Shown here piece after piece: positions 1-4,012 of a stretch of DNA of 5,662 nt. Where the stretch lies: NCBI GenBank assembly GCA_934597125.1, contig CAKTQM010000068.1:1-5662 (forward strand), in the 5' to 3' direction. Origin of the DNA: an uncultured Oscillospiraceae bacterium. GTDB lineage: Bacteria; Bacillota; Clostridia; Oscillospirales; Oscillospiraceae. The notes under the pieces were generated by a model. The model ran no database searches and was not told where the DNA came from. It worked only from the letters and a program-made list of their open reading frames with translations. Within the stretch, counting starts at the first letter, position 1, and each line of letters opens with the position of its first letter. The translations under genes were made by a program, and so were the position numbers.

Positions 1-109
1 TCGTGGTGATATTGATGATCATGGTGTTTGCCAGATTCATAAACCCAATGAGACCGACAATTGCCATGAACAGATAATACCTCGCTCTGTCAAATTTCCT
101 GCTCATCAT
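1..109 (-). CDS. N-terminal fragment of a membrane protein, possibly FtsX-like permease
   Basis: Only the first 36 codons are in the window; the gene continues past base 1. Two adjacent ATG codons (109-107 and 106-104) follow an AGGAGG ribosome site at 120-115, 5 nt before the first ATG. The peptide opens with a basic stretch (MMSRKFDRAR) and then a hydrophobic helix from about residue 11 to 32 (core AIVGLIGFMNLANTMI), which is typical of an inner-membrane protein with its N-terminus in the cytoplasm. The G-x-x-N-x-x-N-T-M pattern resembles a transmembrane segment in the C-terminal half of FtsX/MacB-type ABC permeases. If that resemblance is real, the product lacks the usual upstream helix and extracytoplasmic domain. 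Too little is visible to fix the family. It has its own promoter and sits after the terminator of the preceding gene, so it starts a new transcription unit. Confidence 0.6.
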   Translation of the reverse strand, partial: MMSRKFDRARYYLFMAIVGLIGFMNLANTMIINITT

Positions 110-136
110 CAATACCTCCTGCAAAAATGTTGAGGG

Positions 137-165
137 ATTGTACAGCGCGAGGCCGCTTTTCGCAA
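137..165 (-). promoter_or_regulatory. Putative sigma-A promoter for the membrane protein gene
   Basis: The -35 element TTGCGA lies at 165-160 and the -10 element TACAAT at 142-137, with a 17-bp spacer. The predicted start is near base 130, giving a leader of about 20 nt that contains the AGGAGG site at 120-115. A perfect 6-bp inverted repeat (TTTCGC, 4-nt gap, GCGAAA; 158-173) overlaps the -35 element and could be an operator. Confidence 0.6.
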
Positions 166-181
166 CAGCGAAATGTGCTTG

Positions 182-230
182 AAAAAGCAGAAAAGCGGCT
201 GTCCGCCTCTTTTTGCCGGACAGCCGCTTT
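182..230 (-). terminator. Intrinsic terminator of the 239-aa orphan gene
   Basis: A perfect 14-bp stem (217-230 with 192-205, core CGGACAGCCGC) closes an 11-nt loop. On the minus strand it is followed by a T-rich tail at 194-182. It begins 33 nt after the stop codon at 264. On the plus strand the tail is not T-rich, so it acts on minus-strand transcription. Confidence 0.9.
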
Positions 231-263
231 GCCTCTCAACCAGTCCGCATTGTGTATCAAAAA

Positions 264-983
264 TCACCTGCCCCTGCGCTTCAGCCTGACAAGAGCGGTG
301 GTATCTCCGTTCAGGAAGTCGCTTACTGCATTAAACAGCCGGTTCTCCTCCGGCGTCCTTTCCACGCAGGAGGACAGGTAGTTGATGTAGCCAATCACCT
401 CGCCATATTTTTCCTGCATTTCGCTTTCACAACGCTTGTGTACTGTACGGCGATACGGCGACAGCGCCAACAGGCATTCCGCAAGCCTACTCTCTGTCGG
501 AGCGCTGCTTGCAACGCGCTTTGACAGCTTTAAGGTCACTGTGTCTGCCAACAGCGATGGCTGGCTGTATTTCTCCATCGCCCTGTTCAACAGCTCCCAG
601 TAGTGGGGCATATCGGCCTTGTGGGGCAGCTCGATGACATGATAGAGCATGTCATCCGGGAAGACATCCTTCAGCACCTTCTTTCGACAATAGTCCATGC
701 TGCTCACAAGCGTTGCAACCGGGCGCGCTTTGTCCGGGCTGAGCGTGTTGTACTCTATAAACGCCGCCTTGGCGGTCATATATGGGCTTTTGATATAGAT
801 TTTCGCGGCATCGTTCAGCAGCTTGGAGTGCAGCATAAACTCCAGATACCGCCGCAAAAAGCGCAGGTGATCCTCCGGCAAGTCCTTCCGCTGCAAGATG
901 CCGTGGGGCTTCTCCGCCCAAGTACCATTGGGATTTAGCAGCGCCCTATACAGAGCCTTTGATGTTTTTAACAACTGTGACAT
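264..983 (-). CDS. Hypothetical 239-aa protein of unknown function
   Basis: I do not recognise this family. I start it at ATG 983 because AAAGGA at 1000-995 lies 11 nt upstream. An in-frame TTG at 1016 would add 11 residues but would place that ribosome site inside the gene. The product (MSQLLKTSKALYRALL...) appears mostly alpha-helical, soluble and basic. It shows no signal peptide, membrane helix or metal motif. Visible landmarks are a basic helix near residues 39-62 (HLRFLRRYLEF), a segment at 96-120 (MDYCRKKVLKDVFPDDML), a basic patch near 177-185 (YRRTVHKR) and a strongly basic C-terminus (LVRLKRRGR). The charge pattern would suit a nucleic-acid-binding protein, but this is inference. 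It is a single-gene unit with a strong terminator just downstream and about 670 bp of gene-free DNA upstream. The codon use and single long frame support real coding. Confidence 0.85.
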   Translation of the reverse strand: MSQLLKTSKALYRALLNPNGTWAEKPHGILQRKDLPEDHLRFLRRYLEFMLHSKLLNDAAKIYIKSPYMTAKAAFIEYNTLSPDKARPVATLVSSMDYCRKKVLKDVFPDDMLYHVIELPHKADMPHYWELLNRAMEKYSQPSLLADTVTLKLSKRVASSAPTESRLAECLLALSPYRRTVHKRCESEMQEKYGEVIGYINYLSSCVERTPEENRLFNAVSDFLNGDTTALVRLKRRGR

Positions 984-994
984 GACTATTCCCG

Positions 995-1000
995 TCCTTT
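995..1000 (-). promoter_or_regulatory. Ribosome binding site deciding the start of the 239-aa gene
   Basis: AAAGGA on the minus strand lies 11 nt before ATG 983. It falls inside the longer frame that begins at TTG 1016, so it favours the shorter protein. Confidence 0.6.
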
Positions 1001-1036
1001 CTTCATTGATTTTCAAGATTTTTCTTTCGGTTTGTC

Positions 1037-1051
1037 GGTGAAGTCTTTACC
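1037..1051. promoter_or_regulatory. 15-bp near-palindrome upstream of the 239-aa gene, possible operator
   Basis: GGTGAAG-T-CTTTACC is an inverted repeat with one G/T mismatch around a central base, 53 bp upstream of ATG 983. A weak candidate promoter lies just upstream on the minus strand: TTGATT at 1098-1093 and GATATA at 1075-1070, spacer 17 bp. If that promoter is used, the palindrome lies in the early transcribed leader. Confidence 0.3.
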
Positions 1052-1104
1052 CCTCCATCGCTTTTTTCATATATCCCCGGAAAATCCCTTGAAATCAATA
1101 CTTT

Positions 1105-1142
1105 TTGGAAATTCCATACTACCATAAAGCCTTCATTTCCAA
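1105..1142. repeat. 8-bp inverted repeat in the AT-rich upstream region
   Basis: TTGGAAAT at 1105-1112 and ATTTCCAA at 1135-1142 are exact inverted copies separated by 22 bp. This suits a paired protein-binding site upstream of the 239-aa gene, but chance occurrence in AT-rich DNA is possible. Confidence 0.3.
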
Positions 1143-1163
1143 GAAAAAAATTTCTATCTACTA

Positions 1164-1325
1164 CTATTTTTTAAGATTTATTTTTTGACCATATTTCTTG
1201 TTCGCCGTGCTCCGCGCACAATGAGCGCAGATGCAGCAGTGGCATTTCAAGTCCGAAACCGTATCAACCAGCTCGTCTGCTGTCCTCAAAAACCCGATAT
1301 TTTTTAGTTTCGGCGCATAATGCCA
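1164..1325 (-). pseudogene. Possible gene remnant with a cysteine/histidine cluster
   Basis: Between an upstream TAG (1328-1326) and a TAG at 1166-1164 is a 53-codon open segment without a plausible start. Its middle reads TADELVDTVSDLK followed by CHCCICAHC, five cysteines and two histidines in nine residues, and it ends in a lysine-rich tail. The GC content is higher than in the flanking DNA. It could be the 3' end of a lost gene encoding a small metal-binding protein, or simply an open frame by chance. Confidence 0.25.
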
Positions 1326-1337
1326 CTAAAAAATCGG
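1294..1337. other. AT-rich stem-loop
   Basis: CCGA-TA-TTTTTTAGT (1294-1308) pairs with ACTAAAAAATCGG (1325-1337) as a 13-bp stem with a 2-nt bulge. The 16-nt loop can itself close a GGC/GCC pair. On the minus strand it is followed by GGGTTTTTG, so a weak terminator is possible. It could also be a relic of a mobile-element end. Confidence 0.4.
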
Positions 1338-1652
1338 AATGTCTAAATTTTCTCAACTAGTCAAAGTCGAGTTCACTTTATTTCCTTCTTTCCCTCTCCT
1401 CCGGTTCACCATTAAAAAGTCCATTTTGACAACCCATGTCTATTTTCATGGTCACAACATCCAATTTTGTTGTCTGGCTATACCTCCCAGGGCCAATGAT
1501 TAAATATATCTCAACATGTTCTTTTCCTGCATCAAAACCCTGACCACTTTTTCATTTCGTCATTCAGAATGGGCAATGCTCTACAAGCTGATCAACACAT
1601 GTTTGACTTCCGTTATCACGATGTATATGATCCAACATGTCTAACCACTTTC

Positions 1653-2303
1653 TTAGATCACAAATTTCAGCAGCAATGTATGTGGCCGTTTTACATTACC
1701 CATCTTCACCATTTCACAACAAAAATCGCCTTTTACATTAACCTCATCAAAACTTGGTAATGTATGTTTGCCGTTTACATTAACCGCGCGAGAAAAAGAA
1801 TGATATAAAAACAAGCTGCACAGGTAATAAACCCATGCAGCTTGCTCTTTCAATTTCCACTTCTGTCTGCAAATGAACCAGTCACTGCTATTGATTGTTT
1901 CTCCGCGCATATCACGGATGGCCTCGTCCAATCCGCAAATATTGCACACATAAATATTAGCGTGTCGGCTCAGAGCGTTATGTGTTATCTGTTTGTCCAT
2001 CCGGTGCTTACCACAGCGAGGACAAATCGGTGACTTCGTTTCCTGCTGTGACTTTGCGGCTGCATTGATCATTTGCAGGTAGTCTTGTTCTGTTTTCATG
2101 GTACGCTGATTGAAACCTTCCTTATCAAGCTCGATCTCACCGGCCTTTGTCAGCACAAGGCCATTCACACCCTCAGTCCTGATGAGCCTCTTGACCTCAA
2201 GAGGGGTAAACTCCTCAAAGGCCAGCGAGTCAGGATTGTACAGCGTGTAGCCGCTCACACGGGTACGGCCAAGTGCCATTTGGCAAACCACGGTCTTTTT
2301 CAT
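1653..2303 (-). CDS. Zinc-ribbon protein with an unusual read-through C-terminus
   Basis: The start is ATG 2303, with AAGGAG (2319-2314) 10 nt upstream. Residues 1-64 form a small domain (MKKTVVCQMALGRTRVSGY, then TPLEVKRLI and VNGLVLTKAGEI). It resembles uncharacterised small proteins common in Clostridia, and I cannot name it. Residues 69-142 form a second unit with a four-cysteine zinc ribbon: C94-x2-C97 and C120-x2-C123 with a 22-residue gap, knuckles CPRCGK and CNICGL, followed by DEAIRDMRG and a Trp at 142. Such ribbons bind zinc and often DNA or protein partners. Residues from about 150 on are suspect: they translate the gene's own terminator (1844-1802) and then the 42-bp repeat array as three 14-residue periods. 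A TGA in another frame at 1852-1850 sits just before the hairpin, so the ancestral protein probably ended near residue 150. Function unknown; zinc binding is inferred from the cysteines. Confidence 0.75.
   Translation of the reverse strand: MKKTVVCQMALGRTRVSGYTLYNPDSLAFEEFTPLEVKRLIRTEGVNGLVLTKAGEIELDKEGFNQRTMKTEQDYLQMINAAAKSQQETKSPICPRCGKHRMDKQITHNALSRHANIYVCNICGLDEAIRDMRGETINSSDWFICRQKWKLKEQAAWVYYLCSLFLYHSFSRAVNVNGKHTLPSFDEVNVKGDFCCEMVKMGNVKRPHTLLLKFVI
1675..1785. repeat. Three sites at exact 42-bp spacing, possible element end or binding array
   Basis: TACATT occurs at 1692, 1734 and 1776, exactly 42 bp apart, each preceded by a GCC(G)TTT block. The outer two copies are 27-nt near-identical repeats (1675-1701 and 1759-1785), and each contains AATGTA-N11-TACATT, a 17-bp-spaced inverted pair. 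The middle copy (1728-1742) has only the right half. Forty-two base pairs is about four helical turns, so all sites face the same side of the DNA. Repeated inward-facing sites starting with TGTAAA recall the multiple transposase-binding repeats at ends of IS21-family elements, but no transposase gene is present, so this assignment is tentative. Confidence 0.6.
1802..1844 (-). terminator. Intrinsic terminator of the zinc-ribbon gene
   Basis: CAAGCTGCA and TGCAGCTTG (1844-1836 with 1820-1812) form a perfect 9-bp stem. An inner GGT/ACC pair shortens the loop. The minus-strand tail is TTTTTATA (1811-1804). It lies inside the 3' part of the annotated 216-codon open frame, which implies that the original stop was upstream of it. 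Confidence 0.85.
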
Positions 2304-2324
2304 GTCTTTTACTCTCCTTCACCT

Positions 2325-2350
2325 TTATTATCCCCCAAAATCAAATTGGG
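2325..2350 (-). promoter_or_regulatory. Inverted-repeat leader of the zinc-ribbon gene
   Basis: CCCAA (2350-2346 on the minus strand) pairs with TTGGG (2338-2334) around a 7-nt loop, then GGATAATAA follows. The same order, spacing from the -10 element and downstream sequence occur before the 116-aa gene at 3080-3051. It could be an operator or a 5' mRNA hairpin. Confidence 0.45.
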
Positions 2351-2355
2351 ATGAG

Positions 2356-2384
2356 ACTGTAACGCTGAAATCCTTGAAAGGCAA
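2356..2384 (-). promoter_or_regulatory. Putative promoter of the zinc-ribbon gene
   Basis: The -35 element TTGCCT (2384-2379) and -10 element TACAGT (2361-2356) are 17 bp apart. Each matches the sigma-A consensus at 4 of 6 positions. The same two hexamers with the same spacing lie before the recombinase-like gene. The -10 also sits at the same distance from the inverted-repeat leader as in the 116-aa gene, which raises confidence. Confidence 0.5.
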
Positions 2385-2636
2385 GACTTTTTTGCTTTTT
2401 CCACTGCCAAAAAGAAGAAAATATTCACCTGTATTTCATTGTCACACTCCGAAACTTTTCGGAATTGCCGGCAAGCACCCTACTGTATAGCAAAAATCAG
2501 GCAATGCTCCCCGGCATGTATCGCGGTAATGTCGTCAATTTTTCCTCACTGCCGGTGCTGTTTTTGGGGGCATACGGAACTCAACTTTTTCACAAAAATC
2601 GGAATACAACGCACCTCTGCGTATGCATCAGGGCGC
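2385..2636. other. Gene-free spacer between the 116-aa and zinc-ribbon genes
   Basis: No credible gene is seen on either strand. Short plus-strand frames here run into the terminator and the 3' end of the 116-aa gene, so I treat them as chance. Small palindromes are present: CCGAAA-CT-TTTCGG at 2448-2461 and TTGCCGGCAA at 2464-2473. The motif CAAAAATC occurs at two places (near 2491 and 2592). No function can be assigned. Confidence 0.4.
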
Positions 2637-2668
2637 AAAAAATGGGAGTCATAAACATGACTCCCATT
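2637..2668 (-). terminator. Intrinsic terminator of the 116-aa gene
   Basis: AATGGGAGTCAT and ATGACTCCCATT form a perfect 12-bp stem (2641-2652 with 2657-2668) around a 4-nt loop. The minus strand continues with six T residues (2642-2637). It starts 13 nt after the stop codon at 2682. Confidence 0.92.
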
Positions 2669-2681
2669 CTTCACACTGATA

Positions 2682-3032
2682 TTACGAGGCGAGAGGGTCT
2701 TCGCCGGTCAGCCCAATGAACTCATTGTACTTGAACATGTAGACACCGTCATCCATCTGGATCAGCACCACACGCACAGTGTCAGCGGCATTTTGCCATG
2801 TACAGGTGTTAAAGCACACCGTCTTGAAAAAGGGCAGGTTTTCCAAACGGATATGCAGCAGGTTTTCCTGCCCCGGGCACTTGGCGATTTTTATTACGCA
2901 GAGGTCGTCCTCCTTGACGTATTTAGCAAAGTTTTTCCAAACCCTGTCAAGCACAAACGGACTCATCTTAGAGCAGGCTCTTGACTGAAACCTGTCAGGA
3001 ATGGCTATCACACCAGTCGGTTTTGTGTCCAT
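2682..3032 (-). CDS. Hypothetical 116-aa protein of unknown function
   Basis: I do not recognise this family. The start is ATG 3032, with AGAGGA (3045-3040) 7 nt upstream. The product has no signal peptide or membrane helix. It reads as alternating helix and strand: an N-terminal part with VLDRVWKNFAKYV, then short strands (LCVIKIAK, LLHIRLENL, VRVVLIQM) and an acidic end (LTGEDPLAS). Five cysteines (residues 20, 46, 52, 73, 77) include CVIKIAKC and CFNTC, but they do not form a recognisable zinc ligand set. The gene is a complete one-gene unit with a consensus promoter, an inverted-repeat leader and a strong terminator, so it is very probably expressed. A small binding or regulatory protein would fit its size, but nothing in the sequence proves this. 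Confidence 0.85.
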   Translation of the reverse strand: MDTKPTGVIAIPDRFQSRACSKMSPFVLDRVWKNFAKYVKEDDLCVIKIAKCPGQENLLHIRLENLPFFKTVCFNTCTWQNAADTVRVVLIQMDDGVYMFKYNEFIGLTGEDPLAS

Positions 3033-3050
3033 ATTTTTATCCTCTTTTCA

Positions 3051-3080
3051 TTATTATCCGCCCAATTTCTGCCTTTGGGC
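3051..3080 (-). promoter_or_regulatory. Inverted-repeat leader of the 116-aa gene
   Basis: GCCCAA and TTGGGC (3080-3075 with 3065-3060) form a 6-bp inverted repeat with a 9-nt loop, starting near the predicted transcription start. It is followed by GGATAATAATG. It parallels the leader of the zinc-ribbon gene: on the plus strand, TTATTATCCGCCCAA here and TTATTATCCCCCAA there. Confidence 0.5.
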
Positions 3081-3086
3081 AACATA

Positions 3087-3116
3087 ATTATAACGCGAAA
3101 AATCTTAACTTGTCAA
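3087..3116 (-). promoter_or_regulatory. Consensus sigma-A promoter of the 116-aa gene
   Basis: A perfect -35 TTGACA (3116-3111) and a perfect -10 TATAAT (3092-3087) are 18 bp apart. The predicted start is near 3080. The 60 bp upstream are very AT-rich with A-tracts, which suits an UP element for RNA polymerase alpha subunits. This should be the strongest promoter in the window. Confidence 0.88.
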
Positions 3117-3138
3117 ATTTTTGCACAAGAAATAGTAT

Positions 3139-3170
3139 ATATTTTTGTTAAAATAAGATATTTTTGTAAC
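3139..3170. repeat. AT-rich direct and inverted repeats upstream of the promoter
   Basis: ATATTTTTGT occurs twice, at 3139-3148 and 3158-3167, 19 bp apart. The span 3147-3170 is also an imperfect inverted repeat bounded by GTTA and TAAC. The pair lies just upstream of the -35 element at 3116, where an UP element or an activator site would be. Confidence 0.35.
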
Positions 3171-3186
3171 TTTTCAAGCGAGCATC

Positions 3187-3696
3187 TCACATATCGAGAG
3201 GAGCATACGGAGCGTTCATAATGTCCATGCCCTCCAGTTCCTCAAGCTCTCCAACTATAAAGGAAAGTACATCTTGGGAGTTGTGGTCTTCCAGTATCAG
3301 CTTGTCCAATACGGTCATCTGCCGCCTCTCCACAAGGTCAAAGCACCGGTGCAGTTCCTCCATAAACCGCGACAGCCGCGCCGCATCATCGGTGTTCCGG
3401 CCTGTCAACGTCGCAAGGTCGGAAAGCACAGCCTGCCAGTGACCTGCCGCTGTGTCAATCTTCGGAGACTTGCAGAGCAATGTCGCCTGCCGTTGATAGA
3501 GGGCAAGTGCCATCTCCACGAACGCTCCGGCAGTGCCGCCCAACTCACCGACCATCTCCACGGTTACACTGTCGCCCGCTCTCACATACGCAAGCAGCTC
3601 CCGCAGGATACTGCCGCTCCCATCGACCTCCGTGTAAACCCTGTCAAAGCCCTCCGGCGCTGCGCCCTTTCCTCCGCGCCTGTAATAAATCCTCAT
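3187..3696 (-). CDS. Serine-recombinase-like protein lacking catalytic residues
   Basis: The start is ATG 3696 with AGAGGTGA (3710-3703) 6 nt upstream. Residues 1-95 follow the fold order of the resolvase/invertase catalytic domain: MRIYYRR for the first strand, GFDRVYTE (17-23), LRELLAYVRAGDSVTVE (31-47), LGGTAGAFVEMAL for the helix after the active site (52-64) and IDTAAGHWQAVLSDLATL (80-97). In gamma-delta resolvase numbering, Arg8 is kept (R6), but Ser10 is Gly8, Arg45 is Gly28, Asp67 is Gly50, Arg68 is Glu51 and Arg71 is Gly54. It therefore should not cut DNA. There is no helix-turn-helix DNA-binding domain; residues 100-169 are helical and acidic (VGELEELEGMD). At 169 aa it is shorter than a full recombinase (about 180-550). 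A structural or regulatory role is inferred. The assignment rests on pattern reading, not a database search. Confidence 0.7.
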   Translation of the reverse strand: MRIYYRRGGKGAAPEGFDRVYTEVDGSGSILRELLAYVRAGDSVTVEMVGELGGTAGAFVEMALALYQRQATLLCKSPKIDTAAGHWQAVLSDLATLTGRNTDDAARLSRFMEELHRCFDLVERRQMTVLDKLILEDHNSQDVLSFIVGELEELEGMDIMNAPYAPLDM

Positions 3697-3716
3697 GCTG
3701 CATCACCTCTGCACGG

Positions 3717-3745
3717 ACTGTACCGCGAGGACACGCAAAAGGCAA
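3717..3745 (-). promoter_or_regulatory. Putative promoter of the recombinase-like gene
   Basis: TTGCCT (3745-3740) and TACAGT (3722-3717) are 17 bp apart, the same pair as before the zinc-ribbon gene. The predicted start is near 3710, so the ribosome site would lie at the very 5' end of a leader of about 14 nt. That is short but workable. Confidence 0.45.
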
Positions 3746-3777
3746 TGCATCACTTTCGTTGATAGCGCCAACCCTTC

Positions 3778-3814
3778 CGAGTGCCGCTTCCGCGTGCCAT
3801 TCAGAGTGCCATTC
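3778..3814. repeat. Three imperfect 12-nt tandem repeats
   Basis: The unit is close to GAGTGCCATTC. Copies lie at 3778-3790 (13 nt), 3791-3802 and 3803-3814, with a decayed partial copy (CGAGTAC) after them. They sit in the spacer between the PPDK terminator and the next promoter. Slippage products are the simplest explanation. Confidence 0.55.
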
Positions 3815-3881
3815 CGAGTACAGGCGGCACACGGAATCTCTCCATGGCGCAGTTTTTCTCAACCTGCCCCGCAAAAGATGC

Positions 3882-3924
3882 AAAAAATCCGGTATCGCTC
3901 CAAACGGAACAATACCGGATTTTT
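3882..3924 (-). terminator. Intrinsic terminator of ppdK
   Basis: AAAAATCCGGTAT and ATACCGGATTTTT form a perfect 13-bp stem (3883-3895 with 3912-3924) around a 16-nt loop. The minus-strand side ends in six T residues. It lies 88 nt after the ppdK stop codon. The plus-strand side is also T-rich (TTTTTGTTTGTTTT), so it could stop transcription in both directions. Confidence 0.9.
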
Positions 3925-4012
3925 GTTTGTTTTCAGCCAATGATGTCTGCAAACGCAGGTACATCAAAGGTTTGCAAGTTTCAAGCCGCTTTGTGAACGC
4001 TCAAAAGATCGC

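Larger units (their letters stand above)
1017..1652. other. Gene-free stretch, probably decayed DNA plus upstream control region
   Basis: No intact gene is seen on either strand over about 640 bp. Bases 1017-1200 are AT-rich and contain the candidate control sites of the 239-aa gene. Bases 1200-1290 are abruptly GC-richer and open in several frames. On the minus strand there are three consecutive stop-bounded segments in coding-like frames: 1695-1567 (43 aa, with RKWLDMLDHIHRDNG), 1551-1381 (57 aa, with LIIGPGRYSQTTKLDVV) and 1325-1167 (53 aa, Cys-rich). None has a ribosome site and start. This looks like remnants of lost genes or of an insertion element, but I cannot name the source. Confidence 0.5.

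Noticed and set aside
603..938. 111-codon plus-strand frame
   Set aside because: It lies wholly antisense to the 239-aa gene, whose frame has the better start, ribosome site and terminator.
984..1016. Longer start (TTG 1016) for the 239-aa protein
   Set aside because: The added 11 codons contain the AAAGGA site that serves ATG 983, and no ribosome site precedes the TTG.
1675..1785. CRISPR array
   Set aside because: There are only three copies, one of them partial. Repeats contain mismatches and intervals are too short, and no cas gene is present.
1567..1785. Intact IS21-family insertion sequence
   Set aside because: Only end-like repeats are seen. There is no istA or istB frame, no matching opposite end and no visible target duplication.
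2465..2719. 84-codon plus-strand open frame in the gene-free spacer
   Set aside because: It crosses a perfect minus-strand terminator and the 3' end of the 116-aa gene, and shows no ribosome site.
3644..3967. 107-codon minus-strand open frame between ppdK and the recombinase-like gene
   Set aside because: It translates the ppdK terminator hairpin and overlaps the better-supported gene in another frame.
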